From: Polyangiaceae bacterium
Lineage (GTDB): Bacteria; Myxococcota_A; Polyangia; Polyangiales; Polyangiaceae
Length of the DNA: 64,000 nucleotides
Assembly (NCBI GenBank): GCA_019637265.1
Contig: JAHBVY010000002.1
Span: 372,001 to 436,000 of the forward strand
Direction of reading: 5' to 3'
Shown here: positions 16,643 through 25,778 of the stretch, one piece after another
Numbering within the stretch: position 1 is the stretch's first letter
Layout: the number at the start of each line of letters is the position of its first letter
Made by a program: the position numbers and the translations under genes
The notes under the pieces: model-generated
What the model was told of the DNA's origin: nothing
What the model saw: only the letters and a program-made list of their open reading frames with translations
Databases searched by the model: none

Positions 16643-18258
16643 TGCCCGAGCTCCTTGGTGAGCGCCACCACCCCGGGGTCGTTGGGGCTCAGCTGACGGG
16701 CGCGCTCGAGCTCGGCGATCGCGCTCTGGCGCATCCCGGCTGCGTGGAACACGCGCGCCAAGAGTGACCGCTCCGCTGCGCCCTCGGGTGAGGCGGCGAC
16801 CGCCGCCTTCGCGATGCGAATCGCCCGAGAGAGCTCGGTTCCGTCTTGGAGGAGGCAGGTCACCGCGCGCTGGAGCAATGGCCAGGAGATGTCGCGCCCC
16901 GCCGCGGCGAGCTCATACAAGCGCGCCGCCTCCACCAGCTCACCGCGCCGCTCGGCTTGCTGCCCGCGCGCCAAGTAGTCGTCCGAGTATTTCAGCGACA
17001 CCTCGCGCTCGAGGCGCGTGAGCCGCGCCTCCAAACCGCTATCGTCAGGGCACAGCTCTATCGCGAGCCGAAGCGAGTTACGCGCCGCCATGATGTCGCC
17101 CGCTTGCTCGGCGCGATCAGCGGCGTGGATGAAGCGCCACGCGGCGCCACGCGGATCACCAGCGCGCTCCGCGCGGAACCTGAGCAGCGCCTCGCGCGCG
17201 GCCTCCCGTGGGGCTACCGCGGGGCCCTGGGGAGCGCTGCGCGCCGCCTCCTGCGGAGGCTCGAGGCGCCGCTTCGACGTCAGGAGCCGTGAGAGCGATC
17301 GGAGCCGCGCGGCGGAGGGCGCGCTGGACGGCGTAGGACGCGCCTCACGCAGGGGCACCTCACGCGAGGTGTCATTGGGGTGGCTCGCTGAGCCCGCCGC
17401 GCTGCTCTCACCCCGCGCACCCTGATCTCCACCACGCAGCGCGCCTGCTTGCGGTGCGTCTGCTTGCGGCGCGGATGGCTGCGCACCCCGCGGCGCGGAT
17501 GGCTGCGCACCGCGCGACTCTGAAGGGGCACCACGCGGGGAATCAGACGGCGCCCGCGCGTCACTGCGCGCTGGAGAGGGTGAAGGCGCCTTGGAGGCCG
17601 CTGGCGCACGCTCGAGCAACACCTCGTGCGCCGAGGTCAGCTGCCGGAAGATCCCCTCCAGCATCGCCTTGTAAGGGCCGATCCGCTTCCCGAAATAGCG
17701 ATCCGGGTGGTAACGACGGATGGCCGCGAAGTACGTCACCCGAACCGTCTCTCGGTCGGCGCCTGGCTCACACCCGAGCACCACCGCTGGGTCCTGCGAT
17801 TGCACGCGCTCAGCCAACTCTTCGAACTCGCGCTGGAGCGCCGCCGAGAGATCCGGCGCCTCCAGCTGCTGCTGCGGCGAGGCCTCCGCCTGCGCATCGA
17901 GGACCGGCGCGCGCACCTTCCAGGTCAGCTCACGTGCGCGGAGCAGCGGCCGATCGGCGAGCGCGGCACCAGCCCCCATCAGCTCACCCGTGTAGCGCTC
18001 CAGCCCCCCCACGCGCGCAGCGGCCTCGCCGAGCTGCACCAAGCCCAGCGTCGCGAGCCGCTGCAGCACCGCGACCAGCGCCACTCGGTCCGCGCCGATC
18101 AACTCCCCCAGCTCGGAGACGCTCGCGCGATCATCGACCAGGCTGAGCACCATCCGCTCGTTGGCGCTCAAGCCATCGAGCGGTGCATCCCGCCTCGACC
18201 GCGTGGGCACCACCTCGCCCCACGACCCATCTCCTTCAGCTGCCCCCACGCGCACCAT
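16639..18258 (-). CDS. Winged-helix-like / J-domain / TPR protein
   Basis: About 539 residues from ATG 18258; a GTG at 18279 is an alternative. Residues about 25-80 resemble the small helical domain with LSANERMVLSLVDDRASVSELGE seen in several myxobacterial regulatory proteins. A J-domain follows (about 155-215) with the HPD tripeptide intact at 184-186 (RRYHPDRYFG), so it could stimulate an Hsp70. Residues about 225-345 are a Pro/Ser/Arg/Gln-rich low-complexity linker. The C-terminal 150 residues have TPR-like helix pairs (AERRGELVEAARLYELAA; AAERSLLARVFHAAGMRQ). Cytosolic. It is probably a co-chaperone or scaffold; its role is not known. It is convergent with cysH and shares the CTAG stop. 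Confidence 0.75.
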   Translation of the reverse strand: MVRVGAAEGDGSWGEVVPTRSRRDAPLDGLSANERMVLSLVDDRASVSELGELIGADRVALVAVLQRLATLGLVQLGEAAARVGGLERYTGELMGAGAALADRPLLRARELTWKVRAPVLDAQAEASPQQQLEAPDLSAALQREFEELAERVQSQDPAVVLGCEPGADRETVRVTYFAAIRRYHPDRYFGKRIGPYKAMLEGIFRQLTSAHEVLLERAPAASKAPSPSPARSDARAPSDSPRGAPSESRGAQPSAPRGAQPSAPQADAPQAGALRGGDQGARGESSAAGSASHPNDTSREVPLREARPTPSSAPSAARLRSLSRLLTSKRRLEPPQEAARSAPQGPAVAPREAAREALLRFRAERAGDPRGAAWRFIHAADRAEQAGDIMAARNSLRLAIELCPDDSGLEARLTRLEREVSLKYSDDYLARGQQAERRGELVEAARLYELAAAGRDISWPLLQRAVTCLLQDGTELSRAIRIAKAAVAASPEGAAERSLLARVFHAAGMRQSAIAELERARQLSPNDPGVVALTKELGH

Positions 18259-18432
18259 GATGACCCGCGACTCTCTCACGCTCCGATCGGCGCTTCAAGG
18301 GCAGCCTCTAGGGGAGTCGCAACGACGCGCGCCGACGTGAGGCGGGGGCGAACCCACCAACCCTCGTTGTCAATCCTCCCCCAGCGGCCAGCGCGTCGCT
18401 CCGCGTTCTGCCGCGCGAGCGGCTTGGTCAGC

Positions 18433-19584
18433 TCACTGGAGCCGCGCGGACATGCCGCTGACGTAGTGCGCGCCCAGCTCCAGGTTGCCCTTCCAGTCGG
18501 TGCAGAGCGCGACGTAGTAGTCGCCGGCCGGCACATCGAGGAACGTGTAGTTCAGCGCAAGGTTGCCTGGAGCGACCAGCTGCTGAATGCCAACGATGGG
18601 CGTCCCGCTCCCTCGATCCAGACAGAGCGCCAGACTACCTGTCCCTGCCGTTCGGTTGCTCACGAGCGCCACCCCCTGAGCCCAAACCACCATCGAAGGA
18701 TCCAACCGGACCAACTTGGTCGAACGCAGCACGGGCACCCACGGCCCCTCGTGACTTGCCGCGTAGCTCGCCGCGTCACCCCGCACGGCGTCGACGAAGC
18801 CACTCGGACCTGGCTGACCTTGCGGACCCTGAAGGCCCGTGAGACCGCGCGGCCCCTCAGGACCCTGTGGTCCCTGCGGACCCTGAGGGCCCGCCGGACC
18901 CTGCGCCCCGGTCGCACCCGGCGCCCCGGTCGCACCTGGCGCTCCAGTCGCACCCGGTAGACCCTGCGGCCCTTGTGGACCCTGAGGGCCCTGCGCTCCA
19001 GTCGCGCCGGGCGCTCCAGTCGCACCCGGTAGACCCTGCGGCCCCTGCGGCCCTGCCGGACCCTGGTTACCGGTGTCACCCTTCGGACCCGCCGGTCCAA
19101 TCAGTCCGGTGCTCGGACCAACCCAGTTACCGAGCTCATCGATGACCTCGCCCCCGCCCACGCTCACGGTGCGCGGCGAGATGTCACCGATCGCGTTCTC
19201 ACACACCAGCGCGTAAGGCACAGAGACCAATGGCTCGCGCGGCGTCATCTCGCTGTCGCCATCCACCGCGATGCCGAGGTAGCGCGTGGAGCCGTCGAAC
19301 AGGGCCGCTTGCAGCGCCTCGCTCTGGCCAAGGACGAGGGCGAAGTAGCCATCCGTCAGGTCCACCTCCACCGTCTCTGTCCACAGCGCGGCGCCGCCCG
19401 TAGGCTCAGCATACAAGGTGAACACGAAGCTCAACTTGCCGGTGATCGGCTGACCCGCCTCATCGAACAGCCGCCCTTGGTGCCCCAGGTACGGCGGCAC
19501 ACTCTGCGCCTGTGCAGGCTGTTGAAACGAGAGCACCGCCGCGAAGGCGGCCGCCGCGAGCTTCAAACCCCAATGGTACTTCAT
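18433..19584 (-). CDS. Secreted collagen-like (Gly-X-Y) protein
   Basis: 383 residues with a Sec signal peptide ([11 protein letters not shown]...AQA). The N-terminal domain (about 27-150) has the common secreted pattern [17 protein letters not shown] ... [20 protein letters not shown] ... [14 protein letters not shown] found ahead of tail-fibre or collagen repeats in many bacteria. Then come 33 uninterrupted Gly-X-Y triplets (about 185-285) rich in GPQ, GAT and GAP. The C-terminal domain of about 100 residues has a beta-rich look. The triplets should form a trimeric rod, so the protein is likely an extracellular fibre. It is probably co-transcribed with the lipoprotein gene whose stop lies 102 bp upstream. 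No phage genes are nearby. Confidence 0.85.
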   Translation of the reverse strand: MKYHWGLKLAAAAFAAVLSFQQPAQAQSVPPYLGHQGRLFDEAGQPITGKLSFVFTLYAEPTGGAALWTETVEVDLTDGYFALVLGQSEALQAALFDGSTRYLGIAVDGDSEMTPREPLVSVPYALVCENAIGDISPRTVSVGGGEVIDELGNWVGPSTGLIGPAGPKGDTGNQGPAGPQGPQGLPGATGAPGATGAQGPQGPQGPQGLPGATGAPGATGAPGATGAQGPAGPQGPQGPQGPEGPRGLTGLQGPQGQPGPSGFVDAVRGDAASYAASHEGPWVPVLRSTKLVRLDPSMVVWAQGVALVSNRTAGTGSLALCLDRGSGTPIVGIQQLVAPGNLALNYTFLDVPAGDYYVALCTDWKGNLELGAHYVSGMSARLQ

Positions 19585-19686
19585 TGCCTTGTCCTCTTCC
19601 GTTCCATCCCCAGCGGCCCCTCAGGAGCCATCGTCAAGCTTTCAGCTCATTTCCGCGCAGAATTGATCTCGGTGCGGGGAGCCCCG

Positions 19687-20142
19687 TCAATGAACACTGC
19701 CCACTAGCCCACCCTGCATGCGGTAGCGCGCGCCCTGGGCGCTGCTCGAGCTCCCGGGGCTCTGCCCAGCGGTGATCATCAGCTTGAAGCGCGGGCTCTG
19801 CATCAGCGCACCACCCGAGACGGTCCGCATGCCGGGCGCGCCAGGGTCAGGCGGGGTGACCACACTGCCGCCAGTGCCCGCGACGCCGCCAGTGCCCGCG
19901 GCGCCACCCACGGCACCGGCACCACCGACAGCGCCAGCCCCACCCGTGCCACCCACGGCACCGGCACCACCGATGGCACCCGCGCCGCCCTCGGCGCCTA
20001 CACCGCCCACGGCACCCGTGCCTGCCTCGGCACCCGAGCCGCCGCCACGCTTCTTGGAGTCATCGTCATCGCTGCAAGCGACCAGCGCGACCAGCGCCAC
20101 CGCGACCAGCGCGCGACGCACCCAGCTCCCTGCAAAACTCAT
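19687..20142 (-). CDS. Gly-rich lipoprotein with C-terminal SGG/YRMQGG repeat-type tail
   Basis: 151 residues from ATG 20142; a longer frame starts at 20217. A signal peptide ends in a lipobox at ALVACS, followed by Asp4, then about 65 residues of GAEGGAGAVGG-type linker. The last 45 residues (TVSGGALMQSPRFKLMITAG ... ARYRMQGGLVGS) match the short pattern S-G-G...S..Y/F.L....G...S....Y.L.GG, common at the ends of bacterial secreted proteins. It lies 102 bp upstream of the collagen-like gene on the same strand; the pair may form one surface fibre unit. It is divergent from the gene at 20315. Function unknown. Confidence 0.7.
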   Translation of the reverse strand: MSFAGSWVRRALVAVALVALVACSDDDDSKKRGGGSGAEAGTGAVGGVGAEGGAGAIGGAGAVGGTGGAGAVGGAGAVGGAAGTGGVAGTGGSVVTPPDPGAPGMRTVSGGALMQSPRFKLMITAGQSPGSSSSAQGARYRMQGGLVGSVH

Positions 20143-20314
20143 CTGACGCACCGCCAAACCCCTACCCTCCCTCGAGCTCACAACTACTTGTCTCCTACGG
20201 AAAGCGCTCGGCGTCAACTCAAAGCACCCAGTCGGAGCCCAAAGCCGCTAAGCTTTCGCAGCCACGTCATCAAGGCTCTTCACCTACGAGCCCCACGCAC
20301 GAAGGACAACCCGT

Positions 20315-21295
20315 ATGGATACGTCCGCACGCACGAAGGTCTCCCCCCGCCTCTTCCTCTTCGGCGCGCTCAGCTGGATCACCGCAGGCGCGCTGCTCAC
20401 CGCTGGCTGCTTGGAGTCGGCGAACGGGAGCGGCGTGGACAGCGGCGGCCGTGGTGGGAGCGGCGCGAGCAGCGGTCAAGGCGGCTCGGGCGCCGATGGC
20501 AACGCGGGCGGCTTCGGCGGGACGATCCACATCGACGATGACGCCGGCAACCAAGGCTCGTGCGCCGTAGGCGCCGAGTGGATCTACTTGGTCGACAGCA
20601 ACTACAGCTTGCTCCAGTTCCGGCCGGATTCGCTCACCCTCACCGAGATCGGCCGCTTGAGCTGCCCCACCTCCGCTGGGGACACGCCCTTCTCCATGGC
20701 AGTGGACCGCCGCGCGCGCGCCTGGGTGCTGTACCAGAGCGGCAACATTTTCCATGTGGATTTAGCGACGAGCGCCTGCACCGCGAGCGGCTTCGCGCCG
20801 AACCAGGCGGGGCTCCGCCACTTCGGCATGGGGTTCGTCTCCGACGACACGGGCGGCGGGGAGACGCTGTTCGTCGCGGGCGGCGGCAGCGTGACGAACA
20901 ACGCCACCCTGGCCACCATCGACACCGCGTCTCTGGTGCTCAGCCCCATCGGCAACCTCACCGGGTGGCCCGAGCTCACCGGCACCGGCGCCGCGGAGCT
21001 CTGGGCGTTCAGCCCCAACACCAACCCACCGACGATTCAGCGCCTGGACAAGACGAGCGGCGCGGTCGCCGAAAACTACGGCCTCCCCTCCCTCACGGGC
21101 AGCCCCAGCGCCTGGGCCTTCGCGTTCTGGGGCGGCTCCTTCTACGTGTTCCTCCAGCGCGCCAGCGAGCCGAGCACCCAGATCTGGCACTTCAACCCGG
21201 ACACGCAGGACCTCACCCGGCCGCTCTCCAACATCGGCTACCGAATCGTGGGGGCGGGTGTCTCCACCTGCGCGCCCCTGGTGCCCCCGGCCTGA
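20315..21295 (+). CDS. Lipoprotein with beta-propeller-like repeats
   Basis: 326 residues. Signal peptide with lipobox LLTAGC (about residue 32), then a Gly/Ser linker of about 40 residues. The rest is built of repeated strands (IYLVDSNYSLLQFRPDSLTLTEIG; AWVLYQSGNIFHVDLATSACT; ATIDTASLVLSPIGNL; WHFNPDTQDLTRPL), as in short WD40/NHL-like propellers seen in myxobacterial lipoproteins. No catalytic motif is visible. It probably faces the periplasm or cell surface and may bind a ligand. A 172-bp gap separates it from the divergent lipoprotein gene. Confidence 0.7.
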   Translation: MDTSARTKVSPRLFLFGALSWITAGALLTAGCLESANGSGVDSGGRGGSGASSGQGGSGADGNAGGFGGTIHIDDDAGNQGSCAVGAEWIYLVDSNYSLLQFRPDSLTLTEIGRLSCPTSAGDTPFSMAVDRRARAWVLYQSGNIFHVDLATSACTASGFAPNQAGLRHFGMGFVSDDTGGGETLFVAGGGSVTNNATLATIDTASLVLSPIGNLTGWPELTGTGAAELWAFSPNTNPPTIQRLDKTSGAVAENYGLPSLTGSPSAWAFAFWGGSFYVFLQRASEPSTQIWHFNPDTQDLTRPLSNIGYRIVGAGVSTCAPLVPPA

Positions 21296-21574
21296 CCTGC
21301 CGATGCCTCCAACCCGAGCGCTGCTGGCGTTCCCTCGCGAGCAAACTGACCGGCCTGGCGGCCTGAAAGCTCGGATCGGCTGCTCAGGCCCCGCGACCTG
21401 AAACTCTCCGTAATCACTCCCTTTTTCGGCGTCGGAGCGGCGCGGCGCGGCGCTCCAGCCCGAGCTCGGGAGCGTGTCACCTCCGCGTTTCATTAGCCAA
21501 CCCCACCAATCCCGGCTAAACCTCAGTCGCCGCCGCCCAGAGCGGCCCATAAAACTCGTAGGAGCTTGAAGATC

Positions 21575-22189
21575 ATGAAGCTAGGTACACTTTCGTTCGT
21601 TGGCGCCCTCATCCTGTCCGTTGGCCTCGTCAACTGCACCGAGGATGACAAGAAGGACGGCGCAGGGGGCACCGCAGGTAGCGCCGGCAACGGTGGCACC
21701 GCAGGCAACGGCGGCACGGCCGGGACCGCGGGCAACGGCGGCACCGCGGGCAGCGGTGGTACGGCCGGGACCGGTGGCAGCAGCACCGCGGGCACGGGTG
21801 GCAGCAGCACCGCGGGTACCGGTGGCAGCGGCACCGCGGGCACCGGTGGCAGCGGTACGGCGGGTACCGGTGGCAGCGGTACGGCGGGTACTGGTGGCAC
21901 CAGCGGTGACGACTGCACCGAGGGTGGCACGGGCACCTGTCAGGCCTGCGTCCAGGCTGCCCAGACGGGATGCTGTAGCGCACAGTTCGCAGCGTGCGGA
22001 GGCAACTCCTCGTGTGTGGCGCTCAACAACTGCCTCAATGGATGCGAGGACGAGGACGAAGCCTGCATAGAGGGTTGCTTCACCTCGAACCCCGGAGGGA
22101 TCGACGACTTCTTCAACATCATCGATTGCCTGTTTGGGCCAGAGGACGGGTCGAACCCCGGCGCCTGCGGCGTCGCCTGCCCTCCCTGA
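21575..22189 (+). CDS. Gly-rich, Cys-rich lipoprotein (tandem paralogue A)
   Basis: 204 residues. The start is ATG 21575, because the next paralogue has the same AGGAG-N10-ATGAAG layout; an in-frame TTG at 21566 is unlikely. Signal peptide with lipobox VGLVNC, an acidic/Lys stretch, about 85 residues of GTAGTGGS-type linker, then a C-terminal Cys-rich domain (CQACVQAAQTGCC ... CGGNSSC ... CLNGCEDEDEACIEGC ... CGVACPP). It looks like a membrane-tethered disulfide-rich domain on a flexible stalk. The repeated DNA of the stalk can change length by slippage. Function unknown. It is followed by a strong terminator and a paralogue. Confidence 0.8.
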   Translation: MKLGTLSFVGALILSVGLVNCTEDDKKDGAGGTAGSAGNGGTAGNGGTAGTAGNGGTAGSGGTAGTGGSSTAGTGGSSTAGTGGSGTAGTGGSGTAGTGGSGTAGTGGTSGDDCTEGGTGTCQACVQAAQTGCCSAQFAACGGNSSCVALNNCLNGCEDEDEACIEGCFTSNPGGIDDFFNIIDCLFGPEDGSNPGACGVACPP

Positions 22190-22207
22190 TCCGCAGCTAG
22201 CCTGACG

Positions 22208-22247
22208 GGCGGGAGCTCCCACGTGGGCTCCCGCCTGTTGGCTTTTT
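22208..22247 (+). terminator. Rho-independent terminator
   Basis: GGCGGGAGC pairs perfectly with GCTCCCGCC (22208-22216 / 22227-22235) around an inner CCACGTGG palindrome. A T-run (CTTTTTG, 22241-22247) follows. It starts 19 bp after the stop of the lipoprotein gene, so the two paralogues are transcribed separately. Confidence 0.8.
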
Positions 22248-22369
22248 GTGACGCCACTGCACCCCAGCGCACCGCCGCCGCGTTTCGGTCGCCAGCTCGC
22301 GTGATCTTTGGTTAAACGTAGGGGGCTCGGCCGCGTGGCCGCACTCCCCGAACTCAGGAGCCCAAGATC

Positions 22370-22912
22370 ATGAAGCGTGGAACACTCTCGTTGGTTGGCG
22401 CCCTCGCCCTCTCCGTCGGCCTCATCAGCTGCGGCGGCGACGACGACAAGAAGAACGGCTCGGGCGGGACCGCGGGCAACGCAGGCTCCGGTGGGACGGC
22501 GGGCTCGGGTGGGACCGCAGGCTCCGGGGGCACCGCGGGCAGCGGGGGCACCGCAGGCTCGGGTGGCACGGCGGGCACCGGCGGCGCGGCAGGGACCGCG
22601 GGTACTGGCGGCACGGCGGGCACCGGCGGCACCGTCAACCACTGTGAGAACGGGGGCACGGGCGACGACTGCGACGCTTGCCTCGAGACCGCCACGCCGC
22701 TCTGCTGCGGCACCGAGGACGCCGCCTGTGAGGCTGAGCCCGAGTGCGGCGCGCTGTTCCAGTGCGGGCAAGGCTGCGGCGGGGACGAAGGCTGCATCGA
22801 TGCTTGCCGTGCGGCCAACCCCGCGGGTGAGCCCCTGGTGGAGGCCCTGGTAGAGTGCTTGATCGGCACCAGCGAGACACACCCTGGCGCCTGTGGGCTC
22901 GTCTGCAACTGA
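22370..22912 (+). CDS. Gly-rich, Cys-rich lipoprotein (tandem paralogue B)
   Basis: 180 residues. Signal peptide with lipobox LSVGLISC, a Lys/Asp stretch, a stalk of GTAGSGG units (about 55 residues), then a C-terminal Cys domain (CDACLETATPLCC ... CEAEPECGALFQCGQGC ... GCIDACRAANP ... CGLVCN). The cysteine spacing matches the preceding gene, and the start regions (AGGAG, MK.GTLS.VGAL.LSVGL) are nearly the same, so this is a tandem duplication with a diverged Cys domain. It probably sits on the outer or inner membrane with a disulfide-rich head. Function unknown. Confidence 0.8.
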   Translation: MKRGTLSLVGALALSVGLISCGGDDDKKNGSGGTAGNAGSGGTAGSGGTAGSGGTAGSGGTAGSGGTAGTGGAAGTAGTGGTAGTGGTVNHCENGGTGDDCDACLETATPLCCGTEDAACEAEPECGALFQCGQGCGGDEGCIDACRAANPAGEPLVEALVECLIGTSETHPGACGLVCN

Positions 22913-23028
22913 CGTTCAGCCAACCTGACGAGTGATCGTGTTGGGTGCGGCCGATCGGGCTGCTATCGCAAACCGCCGCCTCGGCGCATACTCGGGGCGT
23001 GAAGCAGCACCCCACGCGTCACTTCCCC

Positions 23029-25131
23029 ATGGCGCTTCGGAGCACTCGGGCTCGGTGCGCGTGGGTTTTGGGGGTTGGGGTGAGCCTGCTCCCAGCGTGC
23101 GGCGCTGATGAAGCGCCTGCTGACTGCCATGAGCTCCACTGCGTGCAGGCGCCTGCTGGCGTCAGCATCCAGCACGACTTCGAGGCGCAGCGCGCCGAAG
23201 AGCCCGGGAGCATCTACCGCGCGCCGTTCCCAAACGACAACCTCCTGCTCGACAGCGGCGCGCCACGGCTCACCGGCTTCCCGAACCCACCAGGGCGGGC
23301 CATCGTCAGCTCACTGACGACGCTGCTCGAGGCGGAGGCGCGCGGCTTCAGCCTGACGTCCGGCGTCTTCTTCACCCTGAGCGGCCCGCTCCCGGAGGCG
23401 GGTGACGCAGGTGCCGCCGTCACGCGCTGGGTCGACTACGCAGCCTCCATCCAGCCCACCTCCCCGGTGCGGCTCCTGAACATCGACCCGCAATCATCAG
23501 AATACCTGACAGCAACCCCGGTGCGCGTCGAGCTCCGCGCCGACGGGGGGCCGTTCGGTGCGCCGCAGCTGCTCTCGGTGCTCCCGCTCCAAGGGCGCCC
23601 GCTGTTGCCGCGCACGCGCTACGCCACGCTGGTGCTCGCGGGCGCCCCGGCGCTGAGCGACCCCACCGCCTCGGCGCTGGTGCCGAGCCGTGAGCTGCTC
23701 GCGCTGAGGCGCGGCGTCCGGCCGCCCGGGATGAGCGACGCGGCGTTCGCGGCGCACCGCGAGGCGCTCGGCGCCCTCGGCGCGGCGGGCGTCGACCTGG
23801 ATCAGCTCGTGGGGCTCAGCGTGTTCACCACGGATGATCCCACCGAAGGCCTCGCGCGAGCCACCGAAACCGCGCAACGCGAAGAGCCGCTCAGCCTGAG
23901 CGTGCCGCTTACGCCCGACGAGGTGTTCGACGACTTCTGCGTCTACTCGGGGCGCGTCACGGTGCCTGTCTACCAGCGCGGCACGCCGCCCTACTCGGAG
24001 GGGGGCGGCTTCGAGCTCGACGCTCGAGGCGAGCCCATCCTCGACCACTTGGAGGAGGCGCGGATCGTGGTGACCCTCCCGCGGCGCGCGATGCCGAGCG
24101 CGGGGTTCCCCGTGGTGCTGTTCAGCCGCACCGGCGGCGGCGGCGATCGCCCGCTGGTCGATCGCGGGGTTCGTGGTCAGGATGGAGTACCACTCACCGC
24201 GGGCAGCGGCCCCGCGCGCGAGCTCGCGCGGGTGGGCTTCGCGGGGGTGAGCTTGGACGGGCCTCACGGCGGGATCCGCAACGTGACGGGCCGCGACGAG
24301 CAGTTCTTGATGTTCAACTTCAGCAACATCACCGCGCTGCGCGACAACGTACGGCAGTCCGCGCTGGAGCTCGCCTTGGCGAGCGACTTGCTCGAGGGGC
24401 TCACGGTGGACGCCAGCGCCTGCCCAGGGCTAGGCGCGAGCGCGCGCTTCGACGGTGCGCGGCAGGTGCTGATGGGGCACTCGATGGGGGCGACCATCGC
24501 GCCGCTCACCCTGGCGATCGCGCCGCGTTTTCAGGGGATGATCTTGAGTGGCGCTGGCGGCAGCTACATCGAGAACATCATGCACAAGGGGAAGCCGGTT
24601 CGGGTGAGGCCGCTCGCCGAGGTCCTCCTGGGGGTGAGCGGCAGCTGGGAGCTGCACCCAGCCGATCCGGTGCTCAGCTTGTTCCAGTGGGCGGCCGAGC
24701 CAGCGGACCCACCGAGCTACGCCGCGAAGCTCACGGAGACCGACGCCACGCCGCGCCACGTGCTGATGCTGCAAGGCATCGTCGACAGCTACATCATGCC
24801 TCCCATCGCCAACGCGCTGAGCCTGGCGCTCGGCCTCGACCTGGGTGGTCCGTCGCTCGACGCCGCCGAGCCGCGCCTCGCGGAGCACACCCCCCTGGCC
24901 GAGCTGCTGCCGCTCAGCGGCGGAGCGCAGCGACCGTTGCCGCTCCAGCTCACGGCGGGTAAGCGGGTGGCCCTGGTGACGCAGCACCCGGAAGACGGCG
25001 TGGAGGATGGCCACGAGGCGGCGTTCCAGACGGAGCCGCCGAAGGCGCAGTACCGCTGCTTCCTCGCGGCGCTGGCCCAAGGCACGCCCCCGCTGATCCC
25101 AGATGCGGCCGGCGACTGCCCAGCCGACTGA
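23029..25131 (+). CDS. Alpha/beta-hydrolase-fold lipoprotein (esterase/lipase-like)
   Basis: 700 residues from ATG 23029; the frame continues upstream to GTG 22999 and 22945. The lipobox is SLLPAC, then a short Cys-containing linker. The N-terminal half has the pattern seen in large myxobacterial lipoproteins (YRAPFPNDNLLLD, then propeller or Ig-like strands). The C-terminal half has the hydrolase nucleophile elbow LMGHSMGATIAP and a later Asp/His region (MLQGIVDSYIMPP; LVTQHPEDGVEDGH) that could complete the triad. Likely a membrane-anchored periplasmic or surface esterase; the substrate is unknown. A copy of the dispersed G-run motif lies inside the signal-peptide codons (23063-23080). Confidence 0.72.
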   Translation: MALRSTRARCAWVLGVGVSLLPACGADEAPADCHELHCVQAPAGVSIQHDFEAQRAEEPGSIYRAPFPNDNLLLDSGAPRLTGFPNPPGRAIVSSLTTLLEAEARGFSLTSGVFFTLSGPLPEAGDAGAAVTRWVDYAASIQPTSPVRLLNIDPQSSEYLTATPVRVELRADGGPFGAPQLLSVLPLQGRPLLPRTRYATLVLAGAPALSDPTASALVPSRELLALRRGVRPPGMSDAAFAAHREALGALGAAGVDLDQLVGLSVFTTDDPTEGLARATETAQREEPLSLSVPLTPDEVFDDFCVYSGRVTVPVYQRGTPPYSEGGGFELDARGEPILDHLEEARIVVTLPRRAMPSAGFPVVLFSRTGGGGDRPLVDRGVRGQDGVPLTAGSGPARELARVGFAGVSLDGPHGGIRNVTGRDEQFLMFNFSNITALRDNVRQSALELALASDLLEGLTVDASACPGLGASARFDGARQVLMGHSMGATIAPLTLAIAPRFQGMILSGAGGSYIENIMHKGKPVRVRPLAEVLLGVSGSWELHPADPVLSLFQWAAEPADPPSYAAKLTETDATPRHVLMLQGIVDSYIMPPIANALSLALGLDLGGPSLDAAEPRLAEHTPLAELLPLSGGAQRPLPLQLTAGKRVALVTQHPEDGVEDGHEAAFQTEPPKAQYRCFLAALAQGTPPLIPDAAGDCPAD

Positions 25132-25154
25132 CTGCCCCCCAAAACCCCGAAGCC

Positions 25155-25754
25155 ATGACTGAGCCGCTCCCCTCCCCCGCCCCAGACAGCGACCCGCTCG
25201 CGATATTTTCCGCGTGGTATGATCGCGCCGAGGCCGCCGGGGAGGTCGCCGCGGCCTGCGCCCTGGCCACGAGCGGCGCGCGTGGGCCCTCCGTGCGCAT
25301 GGTGCTGATCAAGGGCCTGACCCATGGCGCGCTGTGCGTGTTCACGAGCTACGGGAGCCGCAAGGCGCAGGAGCTCGACCAGACGGGGCGCGCGGCGGTC
25401 GTCTACCACTGGCCGAAGCTGGGGGCCCAAGTGCGCTTCGAGGGGAGCGCGCGGCGCCTGTCCGACGCCGAGAGCGACGCCTACTTCGCCTCCCGGCCGC
25501 GGCTCAGTCAGCTGAGCGCCCGAGTGTCGCCGCAGAGCCGCCCCATCGGCTCCTACGCGGAGCTCACTCAGGCGCGCGACGCGCTCAGCGACGCGCTGGG
25601 TGAGGCGCCCGTGAGCCGCCCTGACGATTGGGGCGGCTACGCCATCTCACCCGACCACGTGGAGCTCTGGCTCGATGAGCCGAACCGCCTGCACCGCCGC
25701 TTCGCGTTCGACAAGCAAGCCGACGGTTGGGCGATGTCCCTGCTCGGGCCTTGA
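25155..25754 (+). CDS. pdxH: Pyridoxamine 5'-phosphate oxidase
   Basis: 199 residues, slightly short for the family. FMN and substrate motifs are present: SVRMVLIKG, VFTSYGSRKAQELD, VVYHWPKLGAQVRFEG, RPRLSQLSARVSPQS and RPDDWGGYAISPDHVELW. The C-terminus is abbreviated relative to the common RLxP ending (WAMSLLGP), so the last substrate-binding residues are altered. It oxidises pyridoxamine or pyridoxine 5'-phosphate to PLP. It starts 24 bp after the lipoprotein stop, with a C/A-run motif (25135-25148) in between. It is convergent with the carboxylase gene. Confidence 0.93.
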   Translation: MTEPLPSPAPDSDPLAIFSAWYDRAEAAGEVAAACALATSGARGPSVRMVLIKGLTHGALCVFTSYGSRKAQELDQTGRAAVVYHWPKLGAQVRFEGSARRLSDAESDAYFASRPRLSQLSARVSPQSRPIGSYAELTQARDALSDALGEAPVSRPDDWGGYAISPDHVELWLDEPNRLHRRFAFDKQADGWAMSLLGP

Positions 25755-25778
25755 TCCGCGCGATCAGCGCGGCGAAGC

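Noticed and set aside
18433..19584. Phage tail-fibre gene
   Set aside because: Collagen-like repeats can be phage-derived, but there is a Sec signal peptide and no other phage genes.
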